A stretch of DNA of 64,000 bases from Corallium rubrum (Eukaryota > Cnidaria > Anthozoa > Scleralcyonacea > Coralliidae), in NCBI GenBank assembly GCA_964035015.1, contig OZ036005.1, positions 13,743,968 to 13,807,967 on the forward strand, in the 5' to 3' direction. The translations under genes were made by a program, and so were the position numbers. Of the stretch, positions 1 to 10,961 are shown in pieces; the first letter of the stretch is position 1, and the number at the start of each line of letters is the position of its first letter. The notes beneath the pieces are model-generated. The model had not been told where the DNA came from. It worked only from the letters and a program-made list of their open reading frames with translations, and searched no databases.

Positions 1-217
1 GCCCTCGGTTTTATCGCACAAACCTCGCTCCTTCGTCGCTCGGTCTGTACGAAAACCTCAGGCAAATACTTTCCCGTACAGACCTCGCACTCGGTTAATA
101 AGTCATTAGTAACTTATGCTTTATAAATTGTAAATATGTACTTACTGTATACATGCAAGTAAGTATCTCAATATTTGGTCACCTCAAACATGACTCTTTT
201 TCAATCTTTCCTGTAAG

Positions 218-621
218 GTATCATGATTAATGCGGCTTGGGTGACCATAGCCTCGCTGCTCAACGTTGCAATGGTCTTGGTCTACAGAGCAGATGCCTCC
301 ATGTCCCTATCTTCTTCGCTGGTTCTCGCCGTCCTCCTCATAATCCTCCTTGTCTGGTTCTTCCTGGAGAACTTCCCTTTGCAAAGCTACCTTAACTACA
401 CCTATCTTGACTGGCCAGTGGTAGTCTGGGCTCTCTCTGCAAGTCTGGCCAAGAATTGGGACCCGGACAGTACCAGTTCGCGTTTTGTTCTGGCATTATT
501 GGTCATCACAGTGCTCTTGTTTATTGCGCGAATTACGTTGCAGGTGCTTCGAAATAAGAAAGCAAATGCCTACTACCATCGACCAAAACTGGATGAAAGG
601 TTTACACACTGTAGTGTTTAA
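218..621 (+). CDS. TspO/MBR-like membrane protein, copy A, last exon only
   Basis: This is the terminal exon of a copy whose first exon lies left of the window. The acceptor follows a pyrimidine-rich tract ending in TGTAAG; the exon opens in phase 1 and runs to a TAA stop. The encoded 134 residues hold four hydrophobic segments. A stretch beginning with AAWVTIASLLNVA and a later YLDWPVVVWALSAS resemble the second half of long TspO/MBR-related proteins, a family of polytopic membrane proteins linked to tetrapyrrole and sterol binding. The 132 residues from the internal Met are identical to those of copy B. The internal Met at 223 is not taken as a start because the reading frame continues through the splice site into exon 1 of the other copies. 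The C-terminus is basic and presumably cytosolic. Confidence 0.75.
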
Positions 622-755
622 CAATATACAGACTTGTTTACATTTTCAAATGTTTTTATTGTTCCTTTTGATGTATTCGGATAACTTTCTTTTACCAGGC
701 AGAAACATTTAGTCATAAACATTAACGTTTTGAGCTACGTTCAAAAACTTTTAAA
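622..755 (+). other. 3' flank of copy A
   Basis: This AT-rich 3' flank is shared almost base for base by all three copies (11366-11499 and 57319-57455). No clear polyadenylation signal is visible inside it; an AATAAAG lies further on near 931, inside the Helentron-derived relic. Confidence 0.5.
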
Positions 756-1074
756 GCAAGACGCCTGCTTAGGCGTTCACTCGGGCTACTGATCAGCGCT
801 AGCGATTGCTGTAAAATTTTGCATAGCCATACACAGAACAGCGCGCTAATGATGTAACTTTTGGACGCAATCATAGTTATGCAATGTTGAACCGCACTGC
901 GACTCTGAAAGCTATTTTGATTGTACTGTTAATAAAGGTACTTTTAATTTTCAACTTGCAAGTATTAAATGACAAATCGTACGATGTCGATATGGCAAAT
1001 CGAACGATGTCGATATGTTGTCTTTGTATGAAGCGGTGCATCTTAAAGCGTTCGCTGATGCAATGTAAACAAGT
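756..1074 (-). mobile_element. Truncated Helentron-derived element (HINE relic)
   Basis: It begins abruptly after TTTTAAA with a hairpin GACGCC-TGCTTA-GGCGTT followed by ACTCGGGCTACTG. That is the 3'-end signature of the Helentron at 35511 and of the complete relative at 11500-12979. The copy stops at about 1074, where 1.88 kb present in the second duplicate is absent. Copy C lacks the element: its flank reads straight from TTTTAAA into unrelated DNA at 57455. Small reading frames on both strands here are not supported as genes. Confidence 0.6.
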
Positions 1075-2286
1075 CGGTTTCATAGATTTACATAATTATG
1101 ATTTATAGATTGGTAATTCATTTGTATTTGCATCATAAATATATCAAATATCAGAGACCAAATATCAAATATCAGAGATAGATCAAATATCTAGCCAGCA
1201 ACAGTCGATTTACCACATTTACATTCGCCCCCCCCCCCCTCCCCAGGAAATTCGTCCCCCTCCCCTGGGGGGCGAATTTCCTAGGAATCCCGCCCCCCTC
1301 TAGGAAATTGCTCCCCCCCCTCTCGATTTCGATTTAAAATCAAAACATGTCATAAATATTGTTAAAATATTGTTAACGATTGTTAACGATTGCTATTGTC
1401 GAAATTTGTAGAAAACAAGTCCCATTAGCTACAAAAGCGGGGAAATCTAAAGGACGACATGCACTTGCCTTGTGCCGGGTACTTCTGCTCTGTGAATACG
1501 TATCAGAACGTACAAAAATCACCGTCGGTTGTCAATTTTATATACAAAGTATTATTATGTAACCATTTATTTTGGCCTACCTTGAACACCAAGCCGGAAG
1601 AATTTTCTAAACAGCAAAAGCGTGAATGCGTGATTTGAAAAAAAGGGCCGCCGATTTTACTTTCATCGTTACGGCTTTTTTAAAAATTATTTGTTTGACA
1701 ATTATCTTTTTGACAAGACTACCTGGTATTATATAGTGGTATATCACTAGCAAAAAATAATATTACTTTGAAAAATTTTAACTTTATCCTAGTATAATCG
1801 CTAATAATTATGAAAGATAGATGTGCAGCTACGTCTGAATAGGAAGCACATGATGTGCTTCCTATTCAGACGTAGCCTCCCTTTTAAAGGGCGATATTAC
1901 GACGTCAAAATGTTTAATTTACATATCAAACAACCTGAAATAACTCAAGAACAAATTAGAGCAAGGAAACGAAAAACTGCAAAAAATGTTAGATTATTAT
2001 AAAATACCAATTAATCATACACATCTGCTCTAAAAAGGGCTCTCGATCGCCAATTAGCAGGGATTAAACACATAGTACCACTCAAAGAAAATGTAAAGTT
2101 ACCTTCTTTATTTATAAACGCACGCCTTGCCTTGGAACTGTTGGAAGATTGGATATTTAATTTCTTTTAGCCACGACACGTGTATATTAGGGAGGCTGAG
2201 CCCCCTCTTGTTGAATTTCAAGGAGCTGCCTTGGCCAGTTGGCTGTATTTATCGGAAGATGAACCGGCTGACGAATGTGGAATATA
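1075..2286. other. Intergenic DNA with C-rich tracts
   Basis: This non-coding stretch lies between copies A and B and is matched at 13697-14893. It contains C/G-rich tracts at about 1229-1320, a repeated CAAATATCAGAGA motif near 1145-1180 and the palindrome at 1828-1876. No gene is visible. Confidence 0.6.
1828..1876. repeat. Perfect 49-nt palindrome (24-bp arms, 1-nt centre)
   Basis: The arm GCTACGTCTGAATAGGAAGC continues to CACAT, then a single G, then its exact reverse complement. In the duplicate near 14456 only the left arm is present, followed directly by the downstream unique sequence, so one arm has been gained or lost since the duplication. Confidence 0.9.
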
Positions 2287-2420
2287 GATCGTTTTCACTC
2301 ACGTGATCGGTGGCCCCACTGGGGTACTGTGGTGAAACAATACGAAATATTTGAATAAGAAAGAGCTAATTCCCATACCGTACACCAATATGGCCGCCGT
2401 GACGTCAGATGAAAACGATC
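2287..2420. mobile_element. 134-bp MITE with TATA target duplication
   Basis: The ends are inverted: it starts GATCGTTTTCA and ends TGAAAACGATC. The insert is flanked by TATA on both sides (2283-2286 and 2421-2424). The duplicate at 14890-14893 has a single TATA joined to the same right flank GGCGAGC, so it is an unoccupied site. No coding capacity. The parent superfamily is not assigned. Confidence 0.85.
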
Positions 2421-2962
2421 TATAGGCGAGCTTCTCAAACGAATCAATATTTTAAGAGAAATTTCAACTCAAAGTTTGCTAAATTTGACTGTATAAGCTT
2501 TATCCGATTTCGGAATACTGATTAAATATTGATTTCTTTTGAATTCTTGAGCTTTGTGAATCGTGATTTAGAACAATATTGTCCCGGCCGTGAATCGTTA
2601 TTGAATTGTTGAAAAAGTCGTGAAGATGCTTTTTACATTTTGTGATTCGTGAAATGCCAAAAAAGCATCTGTGAACTCGTGACAAGACCCCCCCCCCCCC
2701 TCCTCTTCTATCTATAACTTTAGTTCATTCTTTTACAAAATACCTATACATGCATGTTTTTGTTCAGTCATTCAGTCAATTTAGGTGGTTGGAGGTTGGT
2801 TTTTGTTTCAGTGACGTTGAAATTTGCATGAAGGTGCCCCCCAATGGGTGCCCCCCCCCCCTGTCCCCCACAAGGTTACGTGACGCGAACATTGGAAACA
2901 AACATCATGTGATATACTCCAGTCTGTTTGTTCATATTGCCAACAGTCTTTAGATCGACAAA
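2421..2962 (+). promoter_or_regulatory. Presumed 5' flank of copy B
   Basis: Non-coding DNA upstream of the copy B start codon, with C-runs at about 2689-2700 and 2852-2860. The last 25 bases before the ATG, including AGATCGACAAA, are conserved with copy C. The rest of the proximal 130 bases is not shared with copy C. No TATA box is convincing; a promoter is inferred from position only. Confidence 0.35.
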
Positions 2963-3452
2963 ATGCGACGTCCAACGGAGTCCACAATCATGTTAGCCAT
3001 ACTGTCTCTTTCGTTGTTCTTAATCAAAATAGGTTTGAACACTTTAGCGGGTTTGGGCTACGAGCCTTTTCAAGAATCGATGAAAAATGTCTCCGATACA
3101 TTCGCTCTCGATATCACTCCAGCAGGATGGGCATTTTCAATATGGGGCTTGATCTACACATGGAATGCTGCCTACATCATCTACGCTTTGACGACGGGTT
3201 TAAGGGATGTTCCACCGGTGTTGAACGCGTTGTTTTATCTGCTTTACATTCTATGTGATATCGTCAACATATCTTGGCTCTTCGCGTTCACATCTGATTC
3301 GATCAGCTCGAGTTGTGCGATCTTGGTTGGCAATCAAGTTTCGCTCTACTTGCTGCTTTTTGTGGTTTATAAAAACTACAGTGCTTACAAGAGCCAACTA
3401 GAAGATCACTACCCAGCCGATGCGATATGTTTGAAAGTCTTGATACAGAATG
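2963..3452 (+). CDS. TspO/MBR-like membrane protein, copy B, exon 1
   Basis: The ATG opens a 163-codon exon that ends in phase 1 at a strong donor (G|GTAAGT at 3452/3453). Joined to 10962-11365 it predicts a 297-residue protein with about eight hydrophobic segments. Exon 1 holds a TM1 near residues 10-30, then PAGWAFSIWGLIYTW at about residues 52-66, the best match to the PxGWxFxxxWxxLY signature of TspO/MBR proteins, then NISWLFAF, like the family N-x-x-W element. TspO proteins bind porphyrins or sterols in mitochondrial or bacterial outer membranes; a role for this long eukaryotic branch is not established. Reading through the donor meets a stop within about 20 codons. The start is supported by conservation of the ATG context with copy C. 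Confidence 0.8.
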
Positions 3453-4188
3453 GTAAGTACTACGCATATCATTCCTGTCCGAGTACCGACTGCAAATGTA
3501 ACAATTAACCCATTGCTGCCTATGATGTCTGAGGGTTCTCTTTTTGATATATATACAGTATTAAGTAAAATCGTCTGGTGTTTAATAGACAAAGTAAAAC
3601 AATAAAGGGGTCATTTTTTGGCTGACTCAAGCAAGAATGGGTTAATCACTTGTTATAACCCATTGGTGCTGTGCATCTTACAAATTGTCGCCAAGTTGGA
3701 TGAATTTGACAAAAGTTTTTGATCATCTGCAATTATAATTTCATCCAACATGGCGAAAATATCTTTGTCCTTCAAATCTCAAGTGATTGGTTGCACACCA
3801 CCTATTGCCTCTCCTGTGCAGAGGTTCTTTGGGAGCAGCCCATTCTCTTCCTGAAATTGACTGTATATACTACAGTAATTGTAATCAAGTTCTCCAATTG
3901 AGTGTGGGAGTCAATTTCACTGAGTTACAGTGTTGCCAAGTCAAGTTTCGTAAAAATCCCAGTAAAGGTCTGCAAATATCCCAAGATTCCCTATTTTTTA
4001 CCAAAAAATCCCAAGGTTCAACAGTTTCATTTACTGACTATTTCCCAGGTCTCTATCGCCGTTTGATATGCATGTTCCAAATTTTTGTGACTACCGCTGA
4101 CCTGTCAGCGGTAGCCATAATGTCGGCGTGTTGCTTGCTTGCGCGAGTGTCTTGCACCGCACTTACGTCATACTCGTGCAGCCATCGC

Positions 4189-4291
4189 CATATAGTCAAG
4201 AAGATCGCCATTGATCGCCAAGTATTCGGGAAGTACTCGTCATATAGTCAAGAAGATCGCCATTGATCGCCAAGTATTCGGGAAGTACTCG
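4189..4291. repeat. 52-bp tandem duplication
   Basis: Two adjacent near-identical 52-bp copies, each containing GAAGATCGCCATTGATCGCC, inside the hAT element. Confidence 0.9.
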
Positions 4292-4999
4292 AGTTGTTTT
4301 CGTGGCCTCGCGGGGAATAAACTAAAGTGAATCAAGTCTTTGCATTTTGGTTGCTCTCTCGATGACAGTTTTGATTTTTGAAAGTGTTAATTATTACTTT
4401 GCAAATCTTTTCTTCTTGGAACGGTTTCTGTCCACATTGATCAGTTTATACAAGGTAAGAAATAGTTTCAAAACTGTGACGTTGTTTATCTTATATACTA
4501 TATACAAAATCTATAAGTACTTGGTCGGAAACAGGGTACTGTACTTATAGCAGTACTAGAAATATTCAGCTTTTGCTAGAAGTTGGGCCTTCAACCTTCT
4601 TTTATCGAAGAAACTGCTATATACCTAAATTATTTATAATGATAAAATCGCTTTATAAGTTTAATTTTGGTTGAATTGTGTGTTGTGCTCACTGGTCAGT
4701 GACTCATGTTTATACTGCATGTACACATGTATATATCATACACCAGTGCATACACTAAGAGTGAGAAGTGTGTTTTAACCAACTTCGAGCTAGATGTTTT
4801 GATATTAGAGCAAACACAACTTTCATTGTTTCGTGATCAAACAAATCAGGAAATTAATTGTTTGATCACATACCAAACCTTTGTCTCGCTTATGATTTTC
4901 CTATCTGTTTGGTTTGTGAATTATTAATGAGTTCGAGAAGTATATATCACAGTGCCCTGTATTTACACTATATACATTGTATATAAGAAATTTATGCTA

Positions 5000-5272
5000 G
5001 GTGGTGTTGGTGGCATAGTGGTTAGTGCACGTGCCTTTCACCTCTGCGAGCTGGGTTCAATACCTGCACGGTGCAGTTATCTGATTAAAATAATTCACCT
5101 TGGCCACATGTGAGAACAGTGCTTCCAGTTTGACTCTACCAAACACCACAGGTTTCCTCCGGGTACTCAGGTTTCCTCCTGTAGTAACACTGGATCAATG
5201 AGGGTGGGCCCTTACTGGAGCTCTGAGGATAACTGTTTAGATATAACTGATAGAGTTATCCAGTATAAATAA
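5000..5272 (+). mobile_element. tRNA-derived SINE
   Basis: The left part resembles a tRNA with an RNA polymerase III box A (TGGCATAGTGGTTAGTGC, near 5011-5028) and a box B-like GGGTTCAATACC near 5053-5064. It is followed by a body containing two related GTTTCCTCC motifs and a 3' part with an internal ATAACTGATAGAGTTAT inverted repeat. It lies inside the hAT element. The tRNA fold is imperfect, so a functional tRNA is unlikely. Confidence 0.7.
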
Positions 5273-5803
5273 GGTTAGATTAATTTAGTTTAAGCAAAAT
5301 ATGTTGGCTGTTACATAGACATTACAAAACCTTGACTTGGTGCTTTGTTTACTTGTTTTAGGTGTTGTTCAATATCTTGTATAATGAAATTAAGAAATCA
5401 ACGTTTGTGGACACCAGAGCTGCTACAGTGATCCGTCCACAGAATAGTAGATACACCAGAAGTCTAACTCTTGTGAAAGCACTGAAACATTCTATAATCT
5501 ACATGCCACCAATTGTATATTTTGATACTGAAATTGTTGTAAAGCTATTTTGAAGTGCTGGGAAACTTAAAGCCTTGAATATGTTGAAAGCCTTGAAATG
5601 AAGAAATATATCTGTTGAAACTACAATACTGAGTATTGTTGTTCTGTGTTATTTAAAATACTAGCAGAATCACAAAATATCAGTGATGTGCATTACACGT
5701 GAATGCCACTGACAGCATATTTATGGCAGGTAAAATGTTGTTTTGGAACACAATGTTGATTATCTCGAGTGATTAATTCTTTGAAAGTTTTCAAGGCGAT
5801 AAT

Positions 5804-5938
5804 GTATATAGATTATTTTTGTGGAAACACCGCAATGAAAATTATTTATTTGCTAACAGTTTCGGCCTGAGTCAACAGGCTGAAAGCTTAGCAAACAAAT
5901 ATTTTACGGTGTTTCCACAAAAATAATCTATATGTATA
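5804..5938. repeat. Hairpin (inverted repeat) inside hAT element
   Basis: Arms of about 45 bp, including GATTATTTTTGTGGAAACAC, are repeated in reverse complement at the other end with an unpaired centre of about 40 bases. Confidence 0.8.
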
Positions 5939-6014
5939 TGATCTGGGGTGAGTTGTACAAAGCCAAGATAGCTTATCTAGTTGATAAGTTCTAGCTAAAG
6001 AACAGCACTAATCA

Positions 6015-6100
6015 TGCTTTGAACAACCTAATATAAAATTTTATCCACTGATAAAATTTTATTCACAGTGGATAAAAGTTAAATTGGGTTGTTCAAAGCA
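6015..6100. repeat. Second hairpin inside hAT element
   Basis: Arms of about 35 bp (TGCTTTGAACAACC... and its imperfect reverse complement ...GGGTTGTTCAAAGCA) enclose a short AT-rich centre. Confidence 0.75.
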
Positions 6101-7290
6101 CCACTAGAGTGGTTCTCTAGCTAGGATTTATCCACCATTTTTTTGTGTGTGTCTGTGCTTTTCACACATTTTCATGCATTTCAAGTCTATATCTCGTTCT
6201 GTACTTAACAGCGGTAGTCACATGTACGCATTGCGTACCTATTTTTTTCGTTGGCATCGACATCATGTTTCACATGTGTTTCACACATATAGCAATCTGA
6301 GCCCACTGTGTCAATGATACTTCATTTGAATAGAGTACTTCATCTTGTCTGAATCAAACGAATACATAAAGAACGCAGGGGCTGGCTAAGGCTAGTGGAG
6401 TATGATCACTGAGTATGATCTAATGATCAAGTAAATTTTAAAAAAATACGATTAACATTGAAATCAGCTTTTTAAAACCGAAACTGTTTGCTCTGGAAAA
6501 ATCCCAAGAAAAATCCCAAGGTTGAATCCCTGAGAAAAAAATCCCAAAAAAATCCCAACTCCTTCAAAAAATCCCAAGATCTTGGGATAAAATCCCAAGG
6601 TTGGCAACACTGCTGAGTTAAAAAAACTATTTCCCAACCCCCAACCACAAACCACAACCCCCTGGAAACCCTAAACCTAACCCCCCCCCCCCCCCCCCGT
6701 AGCCCTAAGCCTAATCACAACCCTCCAGGGAAAAGTCCTACCTCTCAGACCCTGACCACAGCACCCCATAAATTACAATTAGTATATACAGTCAATTTGA
6801 GGAAGAGACCAGGGGGTACTCCGAACCGCAATACCGCAAAAAAAGTCATGAAAAACCGCATCGAAAACTTAATGAATACCAAAACCGCTAGAATAGATAA
6901 AACCGAATGCCGTACCACAGTACTTTAGGGCTCCCAATGCAGGACAGCGGGATATATGATGGGACAGATATGGTACAGTGGGATATATTGTTTTTATGTC
7001 CTGTTATCGGCACAAATATTTGATAAATATATATATATATATATATATATAATTATATAGAGAGAGGATATTACATGGTGGTGCGAAGATATGAAGATAT
7101 GGTGAAAACAATATTTTACGAATGAGTGAAATATCGTTTTTACCATGAGAAGATAAAATTCATATCTTCAAGCCAGTGCATAATTTTCTTTTTATTATAT
7201 AGATTCAATGCAAAAAGAGGTCAAATTCTTAATGACATCATAGATATCTTCACTAGTGAGGATATGGAAAATACGACACTGCATATTTCT

Positions 7291-7293
<3 letters not shown>

Positions 7294-7369
<76 letters not shown>

Positions 7370-7470
7370 TATATATTATATATTGTATATTATATATTAT
7401 ATATTATATATTATATATTATATATTATATATTATATATTATATATTATATATATATATATATATATATT
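7294..7470. repeat. (TA)n / TATAT microsatellite
   Basis: About 175 bp of almost pure TA alternation with TATAT interruptions. Open frames across it encode only Tyr-Ile repeats and are not genes. Confidence 0.98.
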
Positions 7471-7471
7471 T

Positions 7472-7577
7472 AACAATTATTCACCGAAGTGGAGGTGAAT
7501 GGTGCTGGATATTCACCGAGCCGCTTCGGCGAGGTGAATATCCACACTATTCGCCGACACTGAGGTGAATAATTGTT
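7472..7577. repeat. 106-bp hairpin MITE-like repeat
   Basis: Near-perfect inverted repeat whose ends read AACAATTATTCACC and GGTGAATAATTGTT, with a second inner inverted pair around GGATATTCACC. It abuts the TA microsatellite. Confidence 0.8.
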
Positions 7578-7972
7578 TTAGCATATACCTCATAAATGAA
7601 ATAACAAGTTTAACATTGTTAACTTATATTTTTCGGTATTTTATACAAGACACGACCGCTAGCAACTTGGACACTTGGCGTACTCGATATTTGTCGACAA
7701 AACAGTTTTTTAATACAACTTTTGAATATATTAATGGCTAGAAAATTGTAAAGAAACATACCTGTGGACACTCTTCTACCTAATTTTGTTGACTTTTCTC
7801 GTTATTCTACTACATCACCCTTGTTTATCAACAAAATCCCCTGCCTCGGTAAACAAAGCAAAACTGGTCGCCATCTTGTTTTGCCGCAGGTGAATAGTGC
7901 AGGATATCCCGAGCTAGAGGAACCAATCAGATTGCGCGAAAAGCACTATTCACCTGCGAGGTATATGCTAAA
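7577..7972. mobile_element. Possible MITE with 15-bp inverted ends
   Basis: TTTAGCATATACCTC at the left is matched by GAGGTATATGCTAAA at the right, with inner repeats of AGGTGAATAGTGC type. No coding capacity and no clear target duplication. Confidence 0.5.
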
Positions 7973-9199
7973 TATATATATATAATAACTGAGTGCCGGG
8001 CCTTCGGCCCTACACCTGGGGATAATCACATGTTAACCCATTGCTGCCTATAGGATGTCTAAGGGTTCTCCCTTTGATTAGTAAAATCATCTGGCATAAT
8101 AGGCAGAGTAAAACAAAGGTAGTATGTGGCCAGCTCAGGAAGGAATGGGTTAAACACTTGTTACATGTACTGTATGTAACTCATTGCTGGTTAGGATATC
8201 TGAGGATTCTCGATCCCTCTGACAAGTAAAGTCACCGGGCATTAGACAGAGTAAAACAAGGGGCCATTTTTGACCAGCTCAGATAGGAATACTGTAAACC
8301 CATTGCTGCTCAGAATGTCAATGGTTCTCCCTTTCAGTTTGATGAGTAAGGGCATTAGACCCGTATATTCCAGAATATATAACTTTTCCCGCATTTTATT
8401 ATTATAATACTGTTCTGCATTCTTGGTTGGGCTCACTGGCCTCTATATAACTGATTGCTCATCTGGCTCCAAAAAATGAAGCCAGAGAAGAGATGAGGAA
8501 TTTGGAGTACCAAGATGGCTGCCACGGAAACTTTGTATGTTTTCATAGCACGAAAAGAGACGAAAAAAGCCACATTAAAAAAATTTCTGAAATTGGTATC
8601 AAACAAAAGTTTAGAAGCTTAGTTTTTGCATTTCTTGTTATTATTTAGCAGTGAAATGTGTTATTTTGTAGTTTTTTACTCTGCCCGTTAATCGAAAAAG
8701 TTGCCTATATCACAAAACTCGTAAAAAACCCAACGAAATTATGATCAGGACAGGACCCTTAGTTTCTGCCAAACTAACCCTATCTAATGAGCGCGCGTTA
8801 CGCCACTGTTCGCTTAGAGGACCACGGAGTTATCAGTTATATCTTTGTCTTGTAAATCTCACGAGTTTGATTGCAAACTATCAATACAGACAGACCAAAG
8901 TATTGTAGTACTGTATTTTGAACCAGGTTTCAGAAGGAAATAGACAATATTCATAAATGGCCGTGGAATTAATATTTTTATGTGCATATAAATTAGCCTC
9001 CCTGAACTCGTTTTCATGTGCGAAATTCAAAAGAATCTTTACTCTAAAACGCGGTCAGAGGGGCTAACTTTTATGCACATAAAAGGATTTTATACCGTCG
9101 GCCATTTATGAATGTCTATGGGAGGGGGTAACAGAGAAAATTTTCTAATATGGGGAGGGGTGGTTAATTGTCTAATTTCTGCATTCTTATTTTTTATAA
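7973..9199. other. Intron B backbone with old Helitron end
   Basis: Non-coding DNA collinear with 31690-33100 and, from about 8850, with 56390-56753. It starts with a minus-strand Helitron 5' end (GGGCCTTCGGCCC hairpin, ending ...GGGGA at 8022). The same relic sits at the matching place in intron C (to 31719), so it predates the gene duplication. Repeated motifs of the type AACCCATTGCTGC recur at about 8036, 8170 and 8297. Confidence 0.65.
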
Positions 9200-10244
9200 T
9201 CCCCGAGCCGGGCGGAGGGCCGAAGGCCCGGAGCCCGATGAGGGTGCTAATCTCGACATGCGTGGAGTCCATTTATATATATGTTTGGTACGGTGTCACG
9301 CGGTAAGAAAAGTTGGACACTGGTGACTGGCTATGAAGAAAACTAAATCTCCATATTTTGCGAAACAAAATGGTTTCGTTTAACGAAACGAAATGAAATG
9401 AAGCCGGAGCTACTCAGCTTAATAGGGAACAGCGAAGAAAAGAAGAAGACAAACAGCCGGTTTAATATATGTTGAAGAGAAACCAGACAACCTGAAGAAA
9501 CCAAACACCAACATCAGTGGTGTCAAAATCAAGTTAACGGTAGGGTATTTGTATTTATTTTGCTGATTGGAATCAGTATTTATATATTCTGTAAACGCCA
9601 AGATCAGTTTAAAGTTTCAGTATACCTTGGGCTTGTCCTTTATATGTTGTTTTCAAGTTTTCGCTACCTAAACAATATACAGGTTCACGTTTTCGTGCTC
9701 GTCCAAACCATATGTCAACTTAACTAAAGCTAACTTAAAGCACTACCTCAAGCTTAAGCGGACGTGAGGTTTTTCATTGACTTTGCATGCACTATTATTA
9801 AAAATAATCATGGGCTTTGCCGATTTTCTTGGCGGTATTTCCAAATTTTCGTCTGAAACGTTGTCTGTTCAATACTTCTTTCTGGAATCCGATTCTACTC
9901 TGTTAAAAATGTTATTTTTGAGCTATTAACGTTTAATTCTGCCTTTGCAAAAGTACAAAACATGTATGGATATGGAATCCATTTAAAGGCTTGCTAAAAA
10001 TATTGAACCCTTTTGAAACCTCCTAAAAACAATATATTTTTTACAACAAGAATTTAATGAAATCTAAGTTTTGCTTTGATATCCTATCTATAAATTTTAT
10101 AATAATCCTGAGGTTTATATCTGTTTGTTCTTATATTGGTTGTATATCAAGGGTGCTTATTTCAATCAGGGTGGTGGTGGTGGTGGTGGTGGTGGTGGGG
10201 TTTAAAAAAGTGGGCGAGGGGTTGTTGCGTTGATGTATTTCTAG
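9200..10244 (+). mobile_element. Non-autonomous Helitron, complete
   Basis: It starts TCCCCGAGCC, carries the strong stem GGGCCGAAGGCCC within the first 40 bases, and ends GTATTTCTAG. It sits between A and T with no target duplication, as Helitrons do. Copy C has the empty site at 56753/56754 with identical flanks (TTTTTATAA|TAGAAAAGAAAAG). The body has no replicase or helicase frame. A (GGT)n tract lies at 10169-10198 near the CTAG end. Confidence 0.9.
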
Positions 10245-10299
10245 TAGAAAAGAAAAGAATCTTCCCCTTTCATAAATAATGACCGGTCCGTAACATCTG

Positions 10300-10708
10300 T
10301 TTATTATATGGCTGGGTTTGATTTCCGGTCCGTACGCAAAACGACGCGCGCTGATTGGTTCCCGAGAGGTTGGGATTCTACGATATTGACCGACCGGTCA
10401 ATACGCTTTTTTCTCGGCCCTGTAAGTTTTGGCGGGAAAATTCCTGAGTTGATTTGAAAACAAATAAAAGAGTAATGGGTATCTTTATTCAAATATTCTG
10501 AACAATAAAATGTGTTGGAACATTACTGCTGGTTTTCTTTAAAGCTGTTTATCTAAAAACGCCACAAATAAAAGCCGAACTGGTGTAAACAAGAAGGCGA
10601 AGAAGCGACACGTACAAAAGTTAACAGCTAAGGTAAACAGCATGACTTCGAAGACGAAAACAACGCTCGAAACTTAAAAATAAAATGAACCAATAGCCAT
10701 ATAATAAA
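10300..10708. mobile_element. 409-bp MITE-like element
   Basis: The ends TTTATTATATGGCT and AGCCATATAATAAA are inverted. Copy C lacks the whole 10300-10854 stretch, joining the left flank CATCTG directly to GTAACTTATGC. No coding capacity. Confidence 0.6.
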
Positions 10709-10711
10709 TTC

Positions 10712-10854
10712 CTTATTAACCTCGTTTGCTCCGTCTGTACGGGAAAGTATTTGCCCTCGGTTTTATCGCACAAACCTCGCTCCTTCGTCGCTCGGTCTGT
10801 ACGAAAACCTCAGGCAAATACTTTCCCGTACAGACCTCGCACTCGGTTAATAAG
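10712..10854. repeat. 143-bp hairpin repeat beside exon 2
   Basis: Arms of about 55 bp share GTACGGGAAAGTATTTGCC and its reverse complement, with outer ends TTATTAACC / GGTTAATAA. The right half reappears at 1-102, so the window starts inside the copy A version. Confidence 0.8.
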
Positions 10855-10961
10855 TCATTAGTAACTTATGCTTTATAAATTGTACTTACTGTATACATGC
10901 AAGTAAGTATCTCAATATTTGGTCACCTCAAACATGACTCTTTTTCAATCTTTCCTGTAAG

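Larger units (their letters stand above)
3928..6612. mobile_element. Non-autonomous hAT-type DNA transposon
   Basis: The ends are CAGTGTTGCCAA and TTGGCAACACTG, a hAT-like 12-bp inverted repeat, flanked by the 8-bp direct repeat CTGAGTTA (3920-3927 and 6613-6620). Both ends carry clustered AATCCCAAG-type subterminal motifs (about 3955-4020 and 6500-6600), as hAT transposases use. The paralogous site near 30985-31000 reads through without the insert. No transposase reading frame is present; the 2.7-kb interior holds a SINE, a small tandem duplication and two hairpins. Confidence 0.9.
3453..10961 (+). other. Intron of copy B (7.5 kb)
   Basis: Bounded by GTAAGT at 3453 and a pyrimidine-rich tract ending TGTAAG before 10962. 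Backbone segments 3453-3927, 6621-9199 and 10245-10300 are collinear with pieces of the copy C intron (16326-16386, 30649-33100, 56395-56810). The rest is inserted elements listed separately. The stretch 6621-7293 is non-coding, with a C-run at about 6678-6697 and a short AT microsatellite near 7026-7052. Confidence 0.8.

Noticed and set aside
884-1108. Small frames shared by copies A and B (884-1108, 11628-11834)
   Set aside because: They fall within the non-coding HINE and change length after the deletion point.
7126-7568. Frames encoding Tyr-Ile repeats
   Set aside because: They only translate the TA microsatellite.
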